Shown here one piece after another: positions 44,974 to 54,387 of a stretch of 64,000 nucleotides of DNA. The notes beneath the pieces are model-generated. The model was not told where the DNA came from and did not search any database. It was given only the letters and a program-made list of their open reading frames with translations. How positions within the stretch are numbered: position 1 is the first letter of the stretch; the number at the start of each line of letters is the position of its first letter. A program made the position numbers and the translations under genes. Origin of the DNA: Desulfosoma sp. (lineage in GTDB: Bacteria > Desulfobacterota > Syntrophobacteria > Syntrophobacterales > DSM-9756); NCBI GenBank assembly GCA_037481875.1, contig JBBFKY010000007.1:108236-172235 (forward strand). Direction: 5' to 3'.

Positions 44974-46260
44974 TTACCGTCCGATACTGTCACGGCCTTC
45001 TTCTTTTCCGTAAAGTTTCCATGCGTTTTCAAAGCATATTGGCAAAGCCAGAAGAATCCATAACATTTCAGTGTAAAGATTGCTATGGGTCATCATATAT
45101 CCTAATAAGTAGATAATAAATGTTGCTTCCAAAGGAATAGCCCAAAAGAGAATATCCTCCCCTTTTGTGTCCCATTTTTTAACGAGTCGAATGATTCGTT
45201 GCGTTTGGAACACTGCCTTGGTGATGATAACGAGAAACAGACCGATTCCCAAAACACCCAGTTCACTATAGCACAGAACGTAGCTATTATGAGCGTCTCT
45301 TCCTGCATGTTGCGGATCGTAGATCCCGATCATATGCTGAAAATTTTTCACTCCAACCCCTAGCGGGTGATCTTTGAAGATGAGAACAGAGGCCCTCCAG
45401 AATGCGAGACGACCGACTCGTCCCGCATCTTCCTGGGATTGAATGGTTTGCATCCTTTCCCAAAATTGCTTGTGGGCCAAACTGAAGAAAAGCACGGTTC
45501 CCAATAAAACGGCGACAATGATCCGAATTCTGGACCAACCAACCGTTCTGTACACTACCGCCGGCACCGCCAACACCATTCCCAGAAAAATACTCCTCGA
45601 CTGTGTAAGAATGAGACCATTCAGCAGTATAGCCAGACCTATCGCGGCAAGCCCTTTCGCCCACCACGGCATTTTCAGGAACCGAAATCCCAGGTGGCAG
45701 ATACAGAGCGCAAGAAAGGCCGCAAATCCGTTGGCCTCGTTGAAATCAACACCTCCGAAATTGTCCAACCTGCCGTCAAACATCGCTCCATAAAAGCGGC
45801 TTTGCCAGGCCAGTAAGATACCGCAGGCAATAAGGGTTGCCAGAACGATTCGATAGTTTCTCAGCGTGTTCACAACCCGAAGGAGAAAGAAAACAAAAAT
45901 AAATACCTTAGTCATCTTTTCCAAATATTGACGCGCCTCATCGTGGACTCCAACGCCGAAAACGAATGAAACGAACCAACAGAGAGCTAAAAAGAGGTAC
46001 AATTCAAACTCTCTTAAGGAAATTTTCCATTGAAGCTTATGAGGATGCGAAAACGTCGCGGCAGCCACAACAACGGCGGCGATCAGAGAGGGCCGAGGTA
46101 GAAACTGGCCGATACGAAGCGCCCACCAGACATCAGGGTTATAAAGTGTGTAAACAATGAGATACCCCGCAATACTCCAAATGGGATCTTTCACCAGACC
46201 CATCACCAAAAGGCTAAAAATAACAGCCATAATGAATAAGGGGGTTAGTCCAATCTCCAT
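44974..46260 (-). CDS. O-antigen ligase/polymerase-like protein (TIGR03097 type)
   Basis: The protein has 428 residues and about ten to twelve hydrophobic segments. Conserved Wzy_C features: NEANGFAAFLAL near residue 175-186, LTQSRSIFLG, GVGVKNFQHM, and RDAHNSYVLCYSELG in the large periplasmic loop. Members beside exosortase-A loci are annotated as putative O-glycosylation ligases. It could polymerise the repeat units (Wzy role) or ligate glycan to protein or lipid. Start ATG at 46260 with a weak ribosome site. The upstream 250 bases (46261-46511) carry no gene. Confidence 0.88.
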   Translation of the reverse strand: MEIGLTPLFIMAVIFSLLVMGLVKDPIWSIAGYLIVYTLYNPDVWWALRIGQFLPRPSLIAAVVVAAATFSHPHKLQWKISLREFELYLFLALCWFVSFVFGVGVHDEARQYLEKMTKVFIFVFFLLRVVNTLRNYRIVLATLIACGILLAWQSRFYGAMFDGRLDNFGGVDFNEANGFAAFLALCICHLGFRFLKMPWWAKGLAAIGLAILLNGLILTQSRSIFLGMVLAVPAVVYRTVGWSRIRIIVAVLLGTVLFFSLAHKQFWERMQTIQSQEDAGRVGRLAFWRASVLIFKDHPLGVGVKNFQHMIGIYDPQHAGRDAHNSYVLCYSELGVLGIGLFLVIITKAVFQTQRIIRLVKKWDTKGEDILFWAIPLEATFIIYLLGYMMTHSNLYTEMLWILLALPICFENAWKLYGKEEGRDSIGR

Positions 46261-46511
46261 ATGCGATCACGCTATCGATTCACACATAGAGGACAGCCGT
46301 ACACAAAACTTGTCCACACACGTGAGTCCGCCGACGCATATTAATCAGTAAAAATGCTCTATTCTCTCAATCATATGATCACCTGCCGTCCAGCCCTTCA
46401 CAATCCTGAATTTCTCAGAACATGCCGTTCCCTGTTCTGACAGATAGAGCTATTTTGTACGAAGGCTCTCTTCCACATGCTAGCTCCTTCAACCCCAAGG
46501 GGGCGGCCCCT

Positions 46512-47258
46512 TCATAGCTTGACTTGTGGAAAGCGCACATATTCATTGCGAACGTATCGAAAGTACAAATACAATATATGGTTCTTGAGAATCTCGCTCG
46601 TCCCGTACTTTTTTCTCCTCAACGGACCCCGATAGATTGCATTGAGATCATCTTTGTTCAAATGGAGATCCAGAAATGCCCCCAACCTCGCCAGAAAGCC
46701 GTCAGGATCCAACATGAGGTCCTCAAAGGTGCAAAAAAAACATTTAAAGCCACACTCTTTCAAAAACGCCTCGGTACTTTTCCTATAATTTTCATTGATC
46801 GCTATAATTTCTTTTAAAGAAACAATAACACGACGTTTGATCATGCTGACAAATTCCTGGAGCGGATCCCGGGTTGTAAAAAGAAATTTGCAGTCACTGA
46901 AATCGGCTAGCTGAGACCAGAAATGAATCGTGTAACACAATCGAGGGTCCTTCCACAGCCAAGGACGATGGGCATTGCAAGTTTCCACAAACTGACGGTA
47001 CGGTTCAACGGCAATCTTTGACGACAGTTCTCGGATGCGCGTAATCGAAGGAGGAGGTAAATCCATGCAATCCTTTAGGGGAAACCCGGCTGACCTTAAA
47101 ATTTCCATGTTTAATTCGACCAACCGTTCATTTTCATATGTTTCGAAATGAAGTTTCCGTGTTGCATTGCCGACCCAGAAGCCCTTTCTGGCAATAAGAC
47201 CCGCAAGTACCGAGCTTCCTCCGCCTCCTGAGGTGAAAATCATCACGTTAGATCGCAT
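46512..47258 (-). CDS. Second sulfotransferase-like protein
   Basis: The protein has 248 residues, GAGGG ribosome site. The N-terminal FTSGGGGSSVLAGLI matches the phosphate-binding loop of sulfotransferases, WLWKDPRLCYTIHFW and FLFTTRDPLQEFVSM correspond to the later PAPS-binding parts, and FEDLMLDPDGFLARLGAFLDL is the usual C-terminal helix. It differs from the protein encoded at 44023-44964 and probably modifies a different position. Transcribed after the flippase gene on the same strand. Confidence 0.8.
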   Translation of the reverse strand: MRSNVMIFTSGGGGSSVLAGLIARKGFWVGNATRKLHFETYENERLVELNMEILRSAGFPLKDCMDLPPPSITRIRELSSKIAVEPYRQFVETCNAHRPWLWKDPRLCYTIHFWSQLADFSDCKFLFTTRDPLQEFVSMIKRRVIVSLKEIIAINENYRKSTEAFLKECGFKCFFCTFEDLMLDPDGFLARLGAFLDLHLNKDDLNAIYRGPLRRKKYGTSEILKNHILYLYFRYVRNEYVRFPQVKL

Positions 47259-47322
47259 GCTCTGCCCTCGTTTTTAAAGGCCCTTGACTCCACGCGTCAG
47301 CCCAAAGATCCATTTCAGGCGT

Positions 47323-48804
47323 TCAACTTTCTCTTGTATTTTGACGCCCTAAGACCTTCGCCCACAAAAATCCCCTGAAAATTCCTTGAACATCTTTCAT
47401 GAATTCCCGGTCGAAAATCAGAAAAAAAAGGACATAAACACAACCACCAAACAAGACGAGGAAACTTGAGCCGGATAAGCTATTTCGAAGGATTGGAACA
47501 ACATTTTGGAAGGTGAGAACAGCCAATGCCATGCCGAGAGATCCAACAATCGAGATTGAAGCAGTCTTGAAAAATTCCAGTAGACTTGATTGGATCAGGT
47601 TCAAAGATCCCCGCAGGAAGAAGACAAATACCAGTGGGTAAATTGTAACCCACACAGCCGCAACCCCCACAAGACCGAATCTCACGGCGACCAAAAATCC
47701 TCCTGTCAGCGCCACTGCGGCCACCAAGGAGAAGGCTAGATTCCTGTTCGGTTTTCCCACGGCATTGTTAAGTGATACTAGGTTCCCAACAAGTGCTTCC
47801 GGGATGGAAGCAAAACACATGATTTGGAAAATGGGAACAACCGCCAACCATCTCTCCCCGAGAATCATTCGAAAAGCCTCGTGTGCCATGACGGCAGCTC
47901 CAAGAAAAATAGGCAAAGCTAAAAATAAAATATAGCGGCTGATTTTTAGAAAGTAATCTTTCAAGCGCAACAAGTCGTTTTGTAGCTCCGCATACACCGG
48001 AAAAGAAACCTGGTTCAGTAAAACGATACCTCGATCAATAGGGATCCTCGAAAACTCGAGAGCCACCCTGTAGTATCCAAGCAATTCGGCACCCAGGAAT
48101 TTGCCAATAATGATGTTGTCACACTTCGTTGCCGCATACCGGAAGAATCGAAAACCCGTAACCGAAAGTGAAAAGGTGAGAATGGACCGCAGTGCCGACA
48201 GCCTAAACATAAGCTTGGGGCGCCATGGAAAGTACCCATAAAGAAAAACACAGAAAAAGAAATTAAAAAAAACGAATCGCAAAGCCAGAGCCAAAACACC
48301 TAAACCTTTAAGTGCAAGCACAAGAGTAATGATTGTGCTAGGAATCGCCGCCCACATGGTTGCTTTCGCCCTTTTTGAGAAGTCCAACTTTTTTGTCAGC
48401 AACCAAAAGGGAACGCCTGAAACTCCTTGAAAAACCAATCCTAACATCATGATTCTCACCAAAAACGTCAGCTGCTCACTCTGATAAAAGGCTGCAACCG
48501 CTTTCGCCAAAAACCACGAGATCGCATACCAGAATGTGATTCCTCCTAACATGAACCAAAAACACGAATGGGTTTCTTCCTCCGTAAGATCCGCTTTTTG
48601 AAGAATCGCAAAGCCAATATTGAAGTCATAAAAAATTTCAATAATGCTTACATAGGACATTCCCATAGCCACCAAGCCGAAATCCTGCGGAGAGAGAATC
48701 CGTACAAGAAGGAGGGAAACCGCCCATGTGATGATCAGGCTCACCAACCTGCTTGAGCCAAACCACATGATACTATTAATAGCTCTATGTTTTAAGGACT
48801 CCAT
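47323..48804 (-). CDS. Polysaccharide flippase (WzxC-like, PST/MOP family)
   Basis: The protein has 493 residues and about 12 to 14 membrane helices. The N-terminus HRAINSIMWFGSSRLVSLIITWAVSLLLVRILSPQDFGLVAM is characteristic of the polysaccharide transporter family, with LGYYRVALEFSRIP and LNNAVGKPNRNL further on. It would flip lipid-linked repeat units across the inner membrane before polymerisation. Ribosome site AGGAAG before the ATG. Downstream come the second sulfotransferase and the ligase-like gene. Confidence 0.9.
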   Translation of the reverse strand: MESLKHRAINSIMWFGSSRLVSLIITWAVSLLLVRILSPQDFGLVAMGMSYVSIIEIFYDFNIGFAILQKADLTEEETHSCFWFMLGGITFWYAISWFLAKAVAAFYQSEQLTFLVRIMMLGLVFQGVSGVPFWLLTKKLDFSKRAKATMWAAIPSTIITLVLALKGLGVLALALRFVFFNFFFCVFLYGYFPWRPKLMFRLSALRSILTFSLSVTGFRFFRYAATKCDNIIIGKFLGAELLGYYRVALEFSRIPIDRGIVLLNQVSFPVYAELQNDLLRLKDYFLKISRYILFLALPIFLGAAVMAHEAFRMILGERWLAVVPIFQIMCFASIPEALVGNLVSLNNAVGKPNRNLAFSLVAAVALTGGFLVAVRFGLVGVAAVWVTIYPLVFVFFLRGSLNLIQSSLLEFFKTASISIVGSLGMALAVLTFQNVVPILRNSLSGSSFLVLFGGCVYVLFFLIFDREFMKDVQGIFRGFLWAKVLGRQNTRES

Positions 48805-48848
48805 CCAACTTCCTGATTGGGCTCATTCCATATAGATCCCCACATGGA

Positions 48849-49358
48849 TCAGCGCGGCCGTATTTCGTGCGACGGGTCTTGGTATGAACCACCCCCAAAC
48901 CTAATTATCTTTCCCGTCGGGTCCTTTTGCCGAAGCTCCCCTTTATGATAAAAAGTGAACCCAACCTCTTTCATTGCCTCAAAACCATTTTTAATAACGA
49001 CAATGTTCCTATGGCCTCTTTCCATGAGTTTGATCGCGGCATTCACACTGAAGCCTTCAATCTCCCCTCACTCACAATAAAGTCCCAGCAGCTTGTCTTT
49101 TGGCAGGGAGACATGTCCTTTGTCAATTCGATCAGCACTTACATATAAAGCTCCAGGAATGGAAGCGTGCTTTTTACTCGCTCCTGGATGAACGTCGATA
49201 AGAATGATTTTCCCTTGCTGGAAAAGAGCATAAGCCTGCTGCGCCGTGATATGGGGAACTCGGCGTTTCTTGTTCTCGTTGGTTTCCCGCGCCAAAGCAG
49301 GTGAGCAAACCGCAAATATAAGAACCAGAATGACAAGCAAGCGCATCCTACTGTTCAT
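48849..49358 (-). pseudogene. Exported rhodanese-like protein interrupted by in-frame TGA (nonsense or Sec)
   Basis: A signal peptide (MRLLVILVLIFAVCSPALA) precedes a rhodanese domain: ITAQQAYALFQQGKIILIDVHPG, then IPGALYVSA, then LLGLYCE. TGA at 49070-49068 follows, and the same frame continues GEIEGFSVNAAIKLMERGHRNIVVIKNG to 48849, which completes the fold. The catalytic Cys of rhodanese is the one in YC. The TGA occupies the second Cys position of the YCxC pattern seen in many relatives, so it could be Sec or a Cys-to-stop change. No convincing SECIS hairpin was found right after the TGA. The full read-through product would be 169 residues. Confidence 0.7.
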
Positions 49359-49362
49359 TGTT

Positions 49363-50076
49363 TCATCCCTCCGGTTTGTTAAAAAACTCGATTAAATCGG
49401 CCAAATAAATCTTTTTGCGACGGCTCTGGTCGTGAAGGGACATTTTCTTTTGGATCAAATCCACACAAATCTGTTTATTCCACAATTTAATAAAAGCTAG
49501 GTTCCCTATCACCTTACCTCCCAGTCGTTTGTGGGCCTCAGTCGAGCGCCGATTGACCACCGCGATTCGGCTGAAGACCCACTGGACGTTTCGATCCGCC
49601 AGCCGGCGTAGCACCTGTTCCCAAAGAATAGCAAAGACCATTGTAAGCCGATGCTTGGGTAAAACCACGACGTCGAAATCCCACACGGAATTCGAAGGGA
49701 GGTGAATGTCACAGAACACAACATCCTCAATATAGAGATCGTAGGCCAGCCAGAGCTTTGCAACGGGCAGTCCGTCCCTTTTCAAAATAAAAGTCATGGT
49801 CTTTTGAGAGAAACGATATTGAATGGTCGTAAAGGGCGTCTCGAACACCAAGAGATCCGGCGCCGGTTCATGAAGGATTTCCAGCTGGAATCCATGTCTT
49901 AAGGCCTGAGGTATCTTAAGTCGTTCGACGGCCGAGACCGGCAGAACAAACAAGTGAAAATATTCCACGCCGCACTGAGAAGATATATATTTCAGAAGTC
50001 GGTCTAACCCATACAGGACGTATGGGATAAAACCATAATCATGGATACTTTGTTTAATTGTCTTTAAGAGGGACAT
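49363..50076 (-). CDS. GNAT-like acetyltransferase of the exopolysaccharide locus
   Basis: The protein has 237 residues. The C-terminal half has GNAT character: VVVLPKHRLTMVFAILWEQVLRRL for acyl-CoA contact, and VVNRRSTEAHKRLGGKVIGNL, the usual N-x-x-S-x-x-x-H-x-x-LG motif. The N-terminal half lacks a recognised domain. It lies 27 bases downstream of the PLP decarboxylase gene, in the block that also encodes an acyl-CoA ligase, an ACP and another GNAT. It may move an acyl group to a sugar amine. The exact substrate is unknown. Confidence 0.65.
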   Translation of the reverse strand: MSLLKTIKQSIHDYGFIPYVLYGLDRLLKYISSQCGVEYFHLFVLPVSAVERLKIPQALRHGFQLEILHEPAPDLLVFETPFTTIQYRFSQKTMTFILKRDGLPVAKLWLAYDLYIEDVVFCDIHLPSNSVWDFDVVVLPKHRLTMVFAILWEQVLRRLADRNVQWVFSRIAVVNRRSTEAHKRLGGKVIGNLAFIKLWNKQICVDLIQKKMSLHDQSRRKKIYLADLIEFFNKPEG

Positions 50077-50103
50077 CCCTTTATAGCATCATGGAATGAG
50101 GTC

Positions 50104-51354
50104 TCAATTTTCTATGACAACTTCGGCCGGCAGCGGGTGACTTAGAAATTGAAGGGGACTAGCTGTATAGCCGTAGGCACCGGAACAAAGTATGCCGATA
50201 AGGTCACCTTCATACAACGGCGGGAGGCTTATATTGGAACCTAGAACATCCAACGGTGTGCAAAGCGGACCGACAACGTCGACCTTTTCCCGTTGTTGTA
50301 GATCTGCAGCTTTGGGTGTCACGATAGGAAAATTTTTTCGAAGGATTTGTCCGAAATTTCCAGAAGCCGCCAAATGGTGGTTCATGCCCCCGTCGACGAC
50401 GAGGAAAGTCTTGCCCCTGGAGACCTTCCGGTAAAGCACGCGAACGAGATAGATCCCGCTTTCGCCCACCAGGTAGCGGCCGAGTTCGAAGATAAACTGA
50501 GCCGCTGGAAACCGATGCCGGTACGCTTTTATAATTTCACTCACTCGGTTGCCCAATAACTCTAAATCGAGCTCCCGATCTCCATCGTAATAGGGAATTC
50601 CGAACCCACCACCCAGATTCAACCATTTCACCATTTCGGGTGCGTGTTGTGAAAACCTGGCTAACAAAGCCAGAGATCTTTCAATTGTTTCGGCTAGAAC
50701 GTGGGGTTGCAGATTTTGGGAGCCCGCGTAGATATGAAAACCTTGGAAATCCAAAGGCAGCCCCTTGATTTTCTCCAAAACCTTGGGAATCAGTTCTGCA
50801 TCAATCCCGAAAGGTTTTGGGCCTCCACCCATTTTCATACCCGAACCATGGAGTTCAAAGTCCGGATTGACTCGTATAGAAACTCGAGGACGCGGACGGT
50901 CGTGTGATGACAGTTCGGCCAATATTTCCAGTTCCCTTAACGATTCCACATTGATGGAACCGATCCCGAGTTCCACGGCATGAAGCAGTTCATCGCGGCG
51001 TTTTCCCGGTCCGGCGAAGCTGATCTCTCCCGGATTCGCCCCCGCTTGAATGACGGCCTTTAGTTCGCCGCAGGAAGCCACGTCAAAGCCGTCCACCATG
51101 GGCACCATAGCCTTTAAGAGGGCAGGATTGGGATTGGCCTTCACTGCATAGAAAAGCTTCACATCGCTGGGAAAGGCACTGCGGAAACGACTGATTTTCT
51201 TTCGAACCACCTGAAAGTCATAGACATAGAGCGGTGTCCCGTATTCGGTGGCCCATGATTCCAGAGGCCGTCCGCCGATAAGTATTCGGCCGTCCCTTAC
51301 GTCAAAATAATTCAGAATACTCTCGACAGTGGATGATACGTTTTCTTGCTTCAT
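50104..51354 (-). CDS. PLP-dependent decarboxylase, exosortase-A-associated (TIGR03099 type)
   Basis: The protein has 416 residues and belongs to fold III of the ornithine/diaminopimelate decarboxylase family. FYAVKANPNPALLKAM holds the PLP lysine (about 67). FASCGEL is represented by FDVASCGELKAVIQAG, with LGGGFGIPYYDGD and the late FGQILRKNFP. Members beside exosortase-A genes are assigned TIGR03099. It works with the acyl-CoA ligase whose gene precedes it by 24 bases; the amino acid decarboxylated is not known. Confidence 0.9.
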   Translation of the reverse strand: MKQENVSSTVESILNYFDVRDGRILIGGRPLESWATEYGTPLYVYDFQVVRKKISRFRSAFPSDVKLFYAVKANPNPALLKAMVPMVDGFDVASCGELKAVIQAGANPGEISFAGPGKRRDELLHAVELGIGSINVESLRELEILAELSSHDRPRPRVSIRVNPDFELHGSGMKMGGGPKPFGIDAELIPKVLEKIKGLPLDFQGFHIYAGSQNLQPHVLAETIERSLALLARFSQHAPEMVKWLNLGGGFGIPYYDGDRELDLELLGNRVSEIIKAYRHRFPAAQFIFELGRYLVGESGIYLVRVLYRKVSRGKTFLVVDGGMNHHLAASGNFGQILRKNFPIVTPKAADLQQREKVDVVGPLCTPLDVLGSNISLPPLYEGDLIGILCSGAYGYTASPLQFLSHPLPAEVVIEN

Positions 51355-51378
51355 CAGCGAATTCTTTCGGTAGGCTTT

Positions 51379-52965
51379 TCAGGATTTGGTGGATTCTTCA
51401 GCCCGAAGACGCGCCACATCGATCTTTCCTGTCGGGGTTCGCGGCAGTTCCCGTCTTATTTCCACGTAACGCGGCAACATGAAAACAGGCAGCTTTTCGG
51501 CGCAATAGGCTCGAACCTCTTCTTCGCTGAGGGATTCCCCGTCCTGAGGCACCACGAACACCTTGACGCTTTGTCCACGAATAGGGTCGGGAACCCCGAT
51601 GGCTGCAGCCAGTTTCACCCGTCCTCCTTCATAAAGCACGTCTTCAATCTCGGACGGACTGATACGATGCCCATGACACTTGATCATGTGGTCGTCTCGT
51701 CCCACAAAATAGAGATAACCTTCGTCATCTTTTTTCACCAAGTCCCCGGAATAGACGACTCGTTCCATCTGCGCGAGTCCCTCCGGCAGAAAAGGATGGG
51801 GGCGAAACACCTTTTCGGTCTTCTCACGATCCCCCCAATAGCCAAGAGACACGGTAGGGCCTCGATGCACCAATTCACCCACTTCGCCTGGGGCGCACAG
51901 GCGGCCGTCCTTGCTCACCACCAGGATCTCACATCCTGGAATTGCTTTTCCGATGGAAGTCGGCCGAGCATCGATTTCTTCAGGAGGCAGATATGTGGAA
52001 CGAAACGCTTCGGTGAGCCCGTACATCAGAAAAATTTCCGTTCCTGGAAAGACGTGTCGAAGTTGATCAATGGCGCTTGGCGGCAGAAAGCCGCCAGAAT
52101 TGGTGATATAGCGAAGATGCGGGAACTTTTTCTTGAAAACCGGCGATCCTCGCTGAAGAAGAAGAAGCCAAATGGTGGGAATACCCGCAAATCCGGTTAT
52201 TTGCTCTTGGATCAGCACATCCACCAATTCGCCAGGAAATCGAAAAGAGGTCATAACGTACGTCATCCCCAAAAGGGCACTGCAGGTCACCTGGTTCAAG
52301 CCGTAGTCGAAACTAAGTGGAAGCACTCCCAAGAGCCTGTCATCCGGGCGATTTCTTAAGTAGGATGTGACGATACGGGCCCCGGCCAGAAGGTTGTCAT
52401 GGGATACCATCACACCCTTGGGACGGCCCGTGGATCCGGAAGTGTAAAGCAGCGCGGCAAGATCTAAACCGATGCAGCGGTCGGGCGACGGGACGGCTTT
52501 TCCGGACTCTGCTAAAACGGCATCCCAGGAAACGCACTTTATGGGAAGATTCTTGACCCACAGAGGAATTTCTCCCACCACGATGATCTGCTTCAGAAAC
52601 GGCCAAGCCCCCAAAGAATTCCTTAACATTTCTAGGCGGTTTGAGTCGATGATCAGGGCGAAGGGCTCACAGTCTTTGGCAATGTGCTCAGCTTGTGGTG
52701 CCAGCAATAGAGAATTGATGGGTACGAAAACGCACCCTGCCTTGACAATGCTCCAAAAAGACAGAACCTGATCCAAACTGTGATCGAGGAAAACCGCCAC
52801 ACGGTCGCCTCGCTGTGCCCCAGAGTGCACGAGGGTCCAGGCTAAAGCGTCACTGTTCCTCTCGAGATCTCTATAGCACATGCTGATATTGTGCTGCTTA
52901 AGCGCCGTCTTCTCAGGAAACTGAGCGGCAGTTCGCCGCAGGCAATGGTGAATCAAATATTCCAT
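51379..52965 (-). CDS. Acyl-CoA ligase (AMP-forming), exosortase-A-associated (TIGR03098 type)
   Basis: The protein has 528 residues of the ANL superfamily. AMP-binding loop LLYTSGSTGRPKGVMVSHDN (about residue 170-189), YGLTEAFRSTYLPPE, YSGDLVKKDDEGYLYFVGRDDHMIK hinge, and the C-terminal Lys in TPTGKIDVARL. It activates a carboxylate as an adenylate and loads it on CoA or on the ACP encoded immediately upstream (25-base gap). AAGGGGA ribosome site. Part of the decarboxylase-ligase-ACP trio. Confidence 0.9.
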   Translation of the reverse strand: MEYLIHHCLRRTAAQFPEKTALKQHNISMCYRDLERNSDALAWTLVHSGAQRGDRVAVFLDHSLDQVLSFWSIVKAGCVFVPINSLLLAPQAEHIAKDCEPFALIIDSNRLEMLRNSLGAWPFLKQIIVVGEIPLWVKNLPIKCVSWDAVLAESGKAVPSPDRCIGLDLAALLYTSGSTGRPKGVMVSHDNLLAGARIVTSYLRNRPDDRLLGVLPLSFDYGLNQVTCSALLGMTYVMTSFRFPGELVDVLIQEQITGFAGIPTIWLLLLQRGSPVFKKKFPHLRYITNSGGFLPPSAIDQLRHVFPGTEIFLMYGLTEAFRSTYLPPEEIDARPTSIGKAIPGCEILVVSKDGRLCAPGEVGELVHRGPTVSLGYWGDREKTEKVFRPHPFLPEGLAQMERVVYSGDLVKKDDEGYLYFVGRDDHMIKCHGHRISPSEIEDVLYEGGRVKLAAAIGVPDPIRGQSVKVFVVPQDGESLSEEEVRAYCAEKLPVFMLPRYVEIRRELPRTPTGKIDVARLRAEESTKS

Positions 52966-52990
52966 GGGATCCCCTTGGGTTAAGCGTCAA

Positions 52991-53245
52991 TCAATGACCG
53001 TTTCGTTTTCGTTCCACCAGCCGGCAAATGGCTTTCACAGAATCAAAGTTTTCAGGAACCAAGTCCTCTTCGGTAATCTCGATGCCATAGGTCTCCGCAA
53101 GATGGGTGACCAATTCCAGCACGCCCAGCGAATCGACGATTCCAGTCCGAAGCAGCGAGTCCTCTTCGGTGATCTTCTTGTGGCGGGCTTGAGGAAACTG
53201 CCGCACAATAAAATCCAAAAGATTTTGCATCAACACCTCTTTCAT
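52991..53245 (-). CDS. Acyl carrier protein
   Basis: The protein has 84 residues from the ATG at 53245, with GAGAGGAGA directly upstream. DSLG in TGIVDSLGVLELV (Ser near residue 42) is the phosphopantetheine attachment site, in a four-helix ACP layout. It would carry the acyl or aminoacyl group activated by the adjacent ligase and hand it to one of the GNAT-like enzymes. It is separate from the fatty-acid ACP. Confidence 0.9.
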   Translation of the reverse strand: MKEVLMQNLLDFIVRQFPQARHKKITEEDSLLRTGIVDSLGVLELVTHLAETYGIEITEEDLVPENFDSVKAICRLVERKRNGH

Positions 53246-53305
53246 CGCTTCTCCTCTCTTCCACTTGGTCATGGTACCACACCGTTAAACGGTGCGCTCC
53301 TTTCG

Positions 53306-54373
53306 TCATGTGTCGGAATCACCTAACGTGAAGTACCAGGCGTCTTTGGAGAGCGGGACTATGGGACCCGAAGGCTCGTGTTTCGTAAACACGAAGACCT
53401 CAGAAAAATCCGGCCTTTGGAAAAACCCCGCTCGTTTTAAATAGTCACACCAAGGATTCGATTCCAGCAGAGTCGCCTCAACGCCTGCCGCCCCTTCATG
53501 ATCAGCGTGAGTCAGCACGGCGGCCAGCATATTCCGCCGAATGCCAGGTCCGTTTTCGCAGAAAAGATCATAGATTTGTATTCTTGAAACCCCGGAAGAT
53601 TCCGTTTTGATGTGAACCACTGCATACCCGCATAATCTTGCTTTTTTGAATAGTTTGATCAGGTGAAAGCGCCGCAGAGGGTTACGCCCGTAACGCCACT
53701 GAAGGTAGGGTGCGGCGCGACCGCCTCGAATCCGGTACTGCCCAGCCAACCGGCGGTCCAAGTCGGTAAAATCGGTGCCAAAGGCTTCGGGAACGGCAGG
53801 GCCTGTTTCGAAATCAAAATCGCGCCCGAGAAGCCTCAACGGGTAAAGTTTTTGCAATGCTTTGAAAGGAGTATTCCAGAGGTCTAAAAGCCTTTGCATC
53901 CGGTCAGGAGCGCCTCGGGCAATGTGAGCAAGACTTAGAGGTCTCACCAACCGAAAGAGGCAGCCGAGCGGAGCCACTTTCATCCAGCGATGTACGGCGG
54001 CCATGGACCGACTTGGAAAATCGTACGAAAACAGCGCTGATCCGTCGGAAAGGGGTGCAAGGGTCGCTCGATGGAGTTTGATGGCCGGCCCCAAACTTCG
54101 GTAGCTTTCAAGGATTGAAAAATCGGCTAAAACGTGAGCCAGCTCTGGCTTGCCCTCAACCCACATCCAGCGAGGAAGGGATGCCGCCGCACCTACAATT
54201 TGCCCCCTCTCATCGTCAACCAGAACCCACAAAGAGGCCGGTCCGGCTGGATTACGGCTGTAGAGCCAATCGAAACGTGCCGGCTCGGCGGGTTCCTGCC
54301 GCGTCTCATTGAAGACCGACATTACAGCATCGCGATCAGAAACCGCATCCGCCGGTCGCACTGTAAGCTTCAT
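53306..54373 (-). CDS. GNAT-family acyltransferase-like protein
   Basis: The protein has 355 residues from the ATG at 54373 (GGGGAGAGG upstream). The N-terminus MKLTVRPADAVSDRDAVMSVFNETRQEP and the segment GQIVGAAASLPRWMWVEGKPELAHVLADFSILESYR form a GNAT half-domain, and a second GNAT-like lobe ends GVEATLLESNPWCDYLKRAGFFQ. The duplicated lobe and length resemble FemAB/GNAT-type proteins of capsule loci. It is the gene just before the ACP, so acyl-ACP is a possible donor. Substrate unknown. Confidence 0.7.
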   Translation of the reverse strand: MKLTVRPADAVSDRDAVMSVFNETRQEPAEPARFDWLYSRNPAGPASLWVLVDDERGQIVGAAASLPRWMWVEGKPELAHVLADFSILESYRSLGPAIKLHRATLAPLSDGSALFSYDFPSRSMAAVHRWMKVAPLGCLFRLVRPLSLAHIARGAPDRMQRLLDLWNTPFKALQKLYPLRLLGRDFDFETGPAVPEAFGTDFTDLDRRLAGQYRIRGGRAAPYLQWRYGRNPLRRFHLIKLFKKARLCGYAVVHIKTESSGVSRIQIYDLFCENGPGIRRNMLAAVLTHADHEGAAGVEATLLESNPWCDYLKRAGFFQRPDFSEVFVFTKHEPSGPIVPLSKDAWYFTLGDSDT

Positions 54374-54387
54374 CGCCGCCTCTCCCC

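Noticed and set aside
51346..52359. 337-codon plus-strand frame
   Set aside because: Antisense to the acyl-CoA ligase gene; no ribosome site or recognisable domain.
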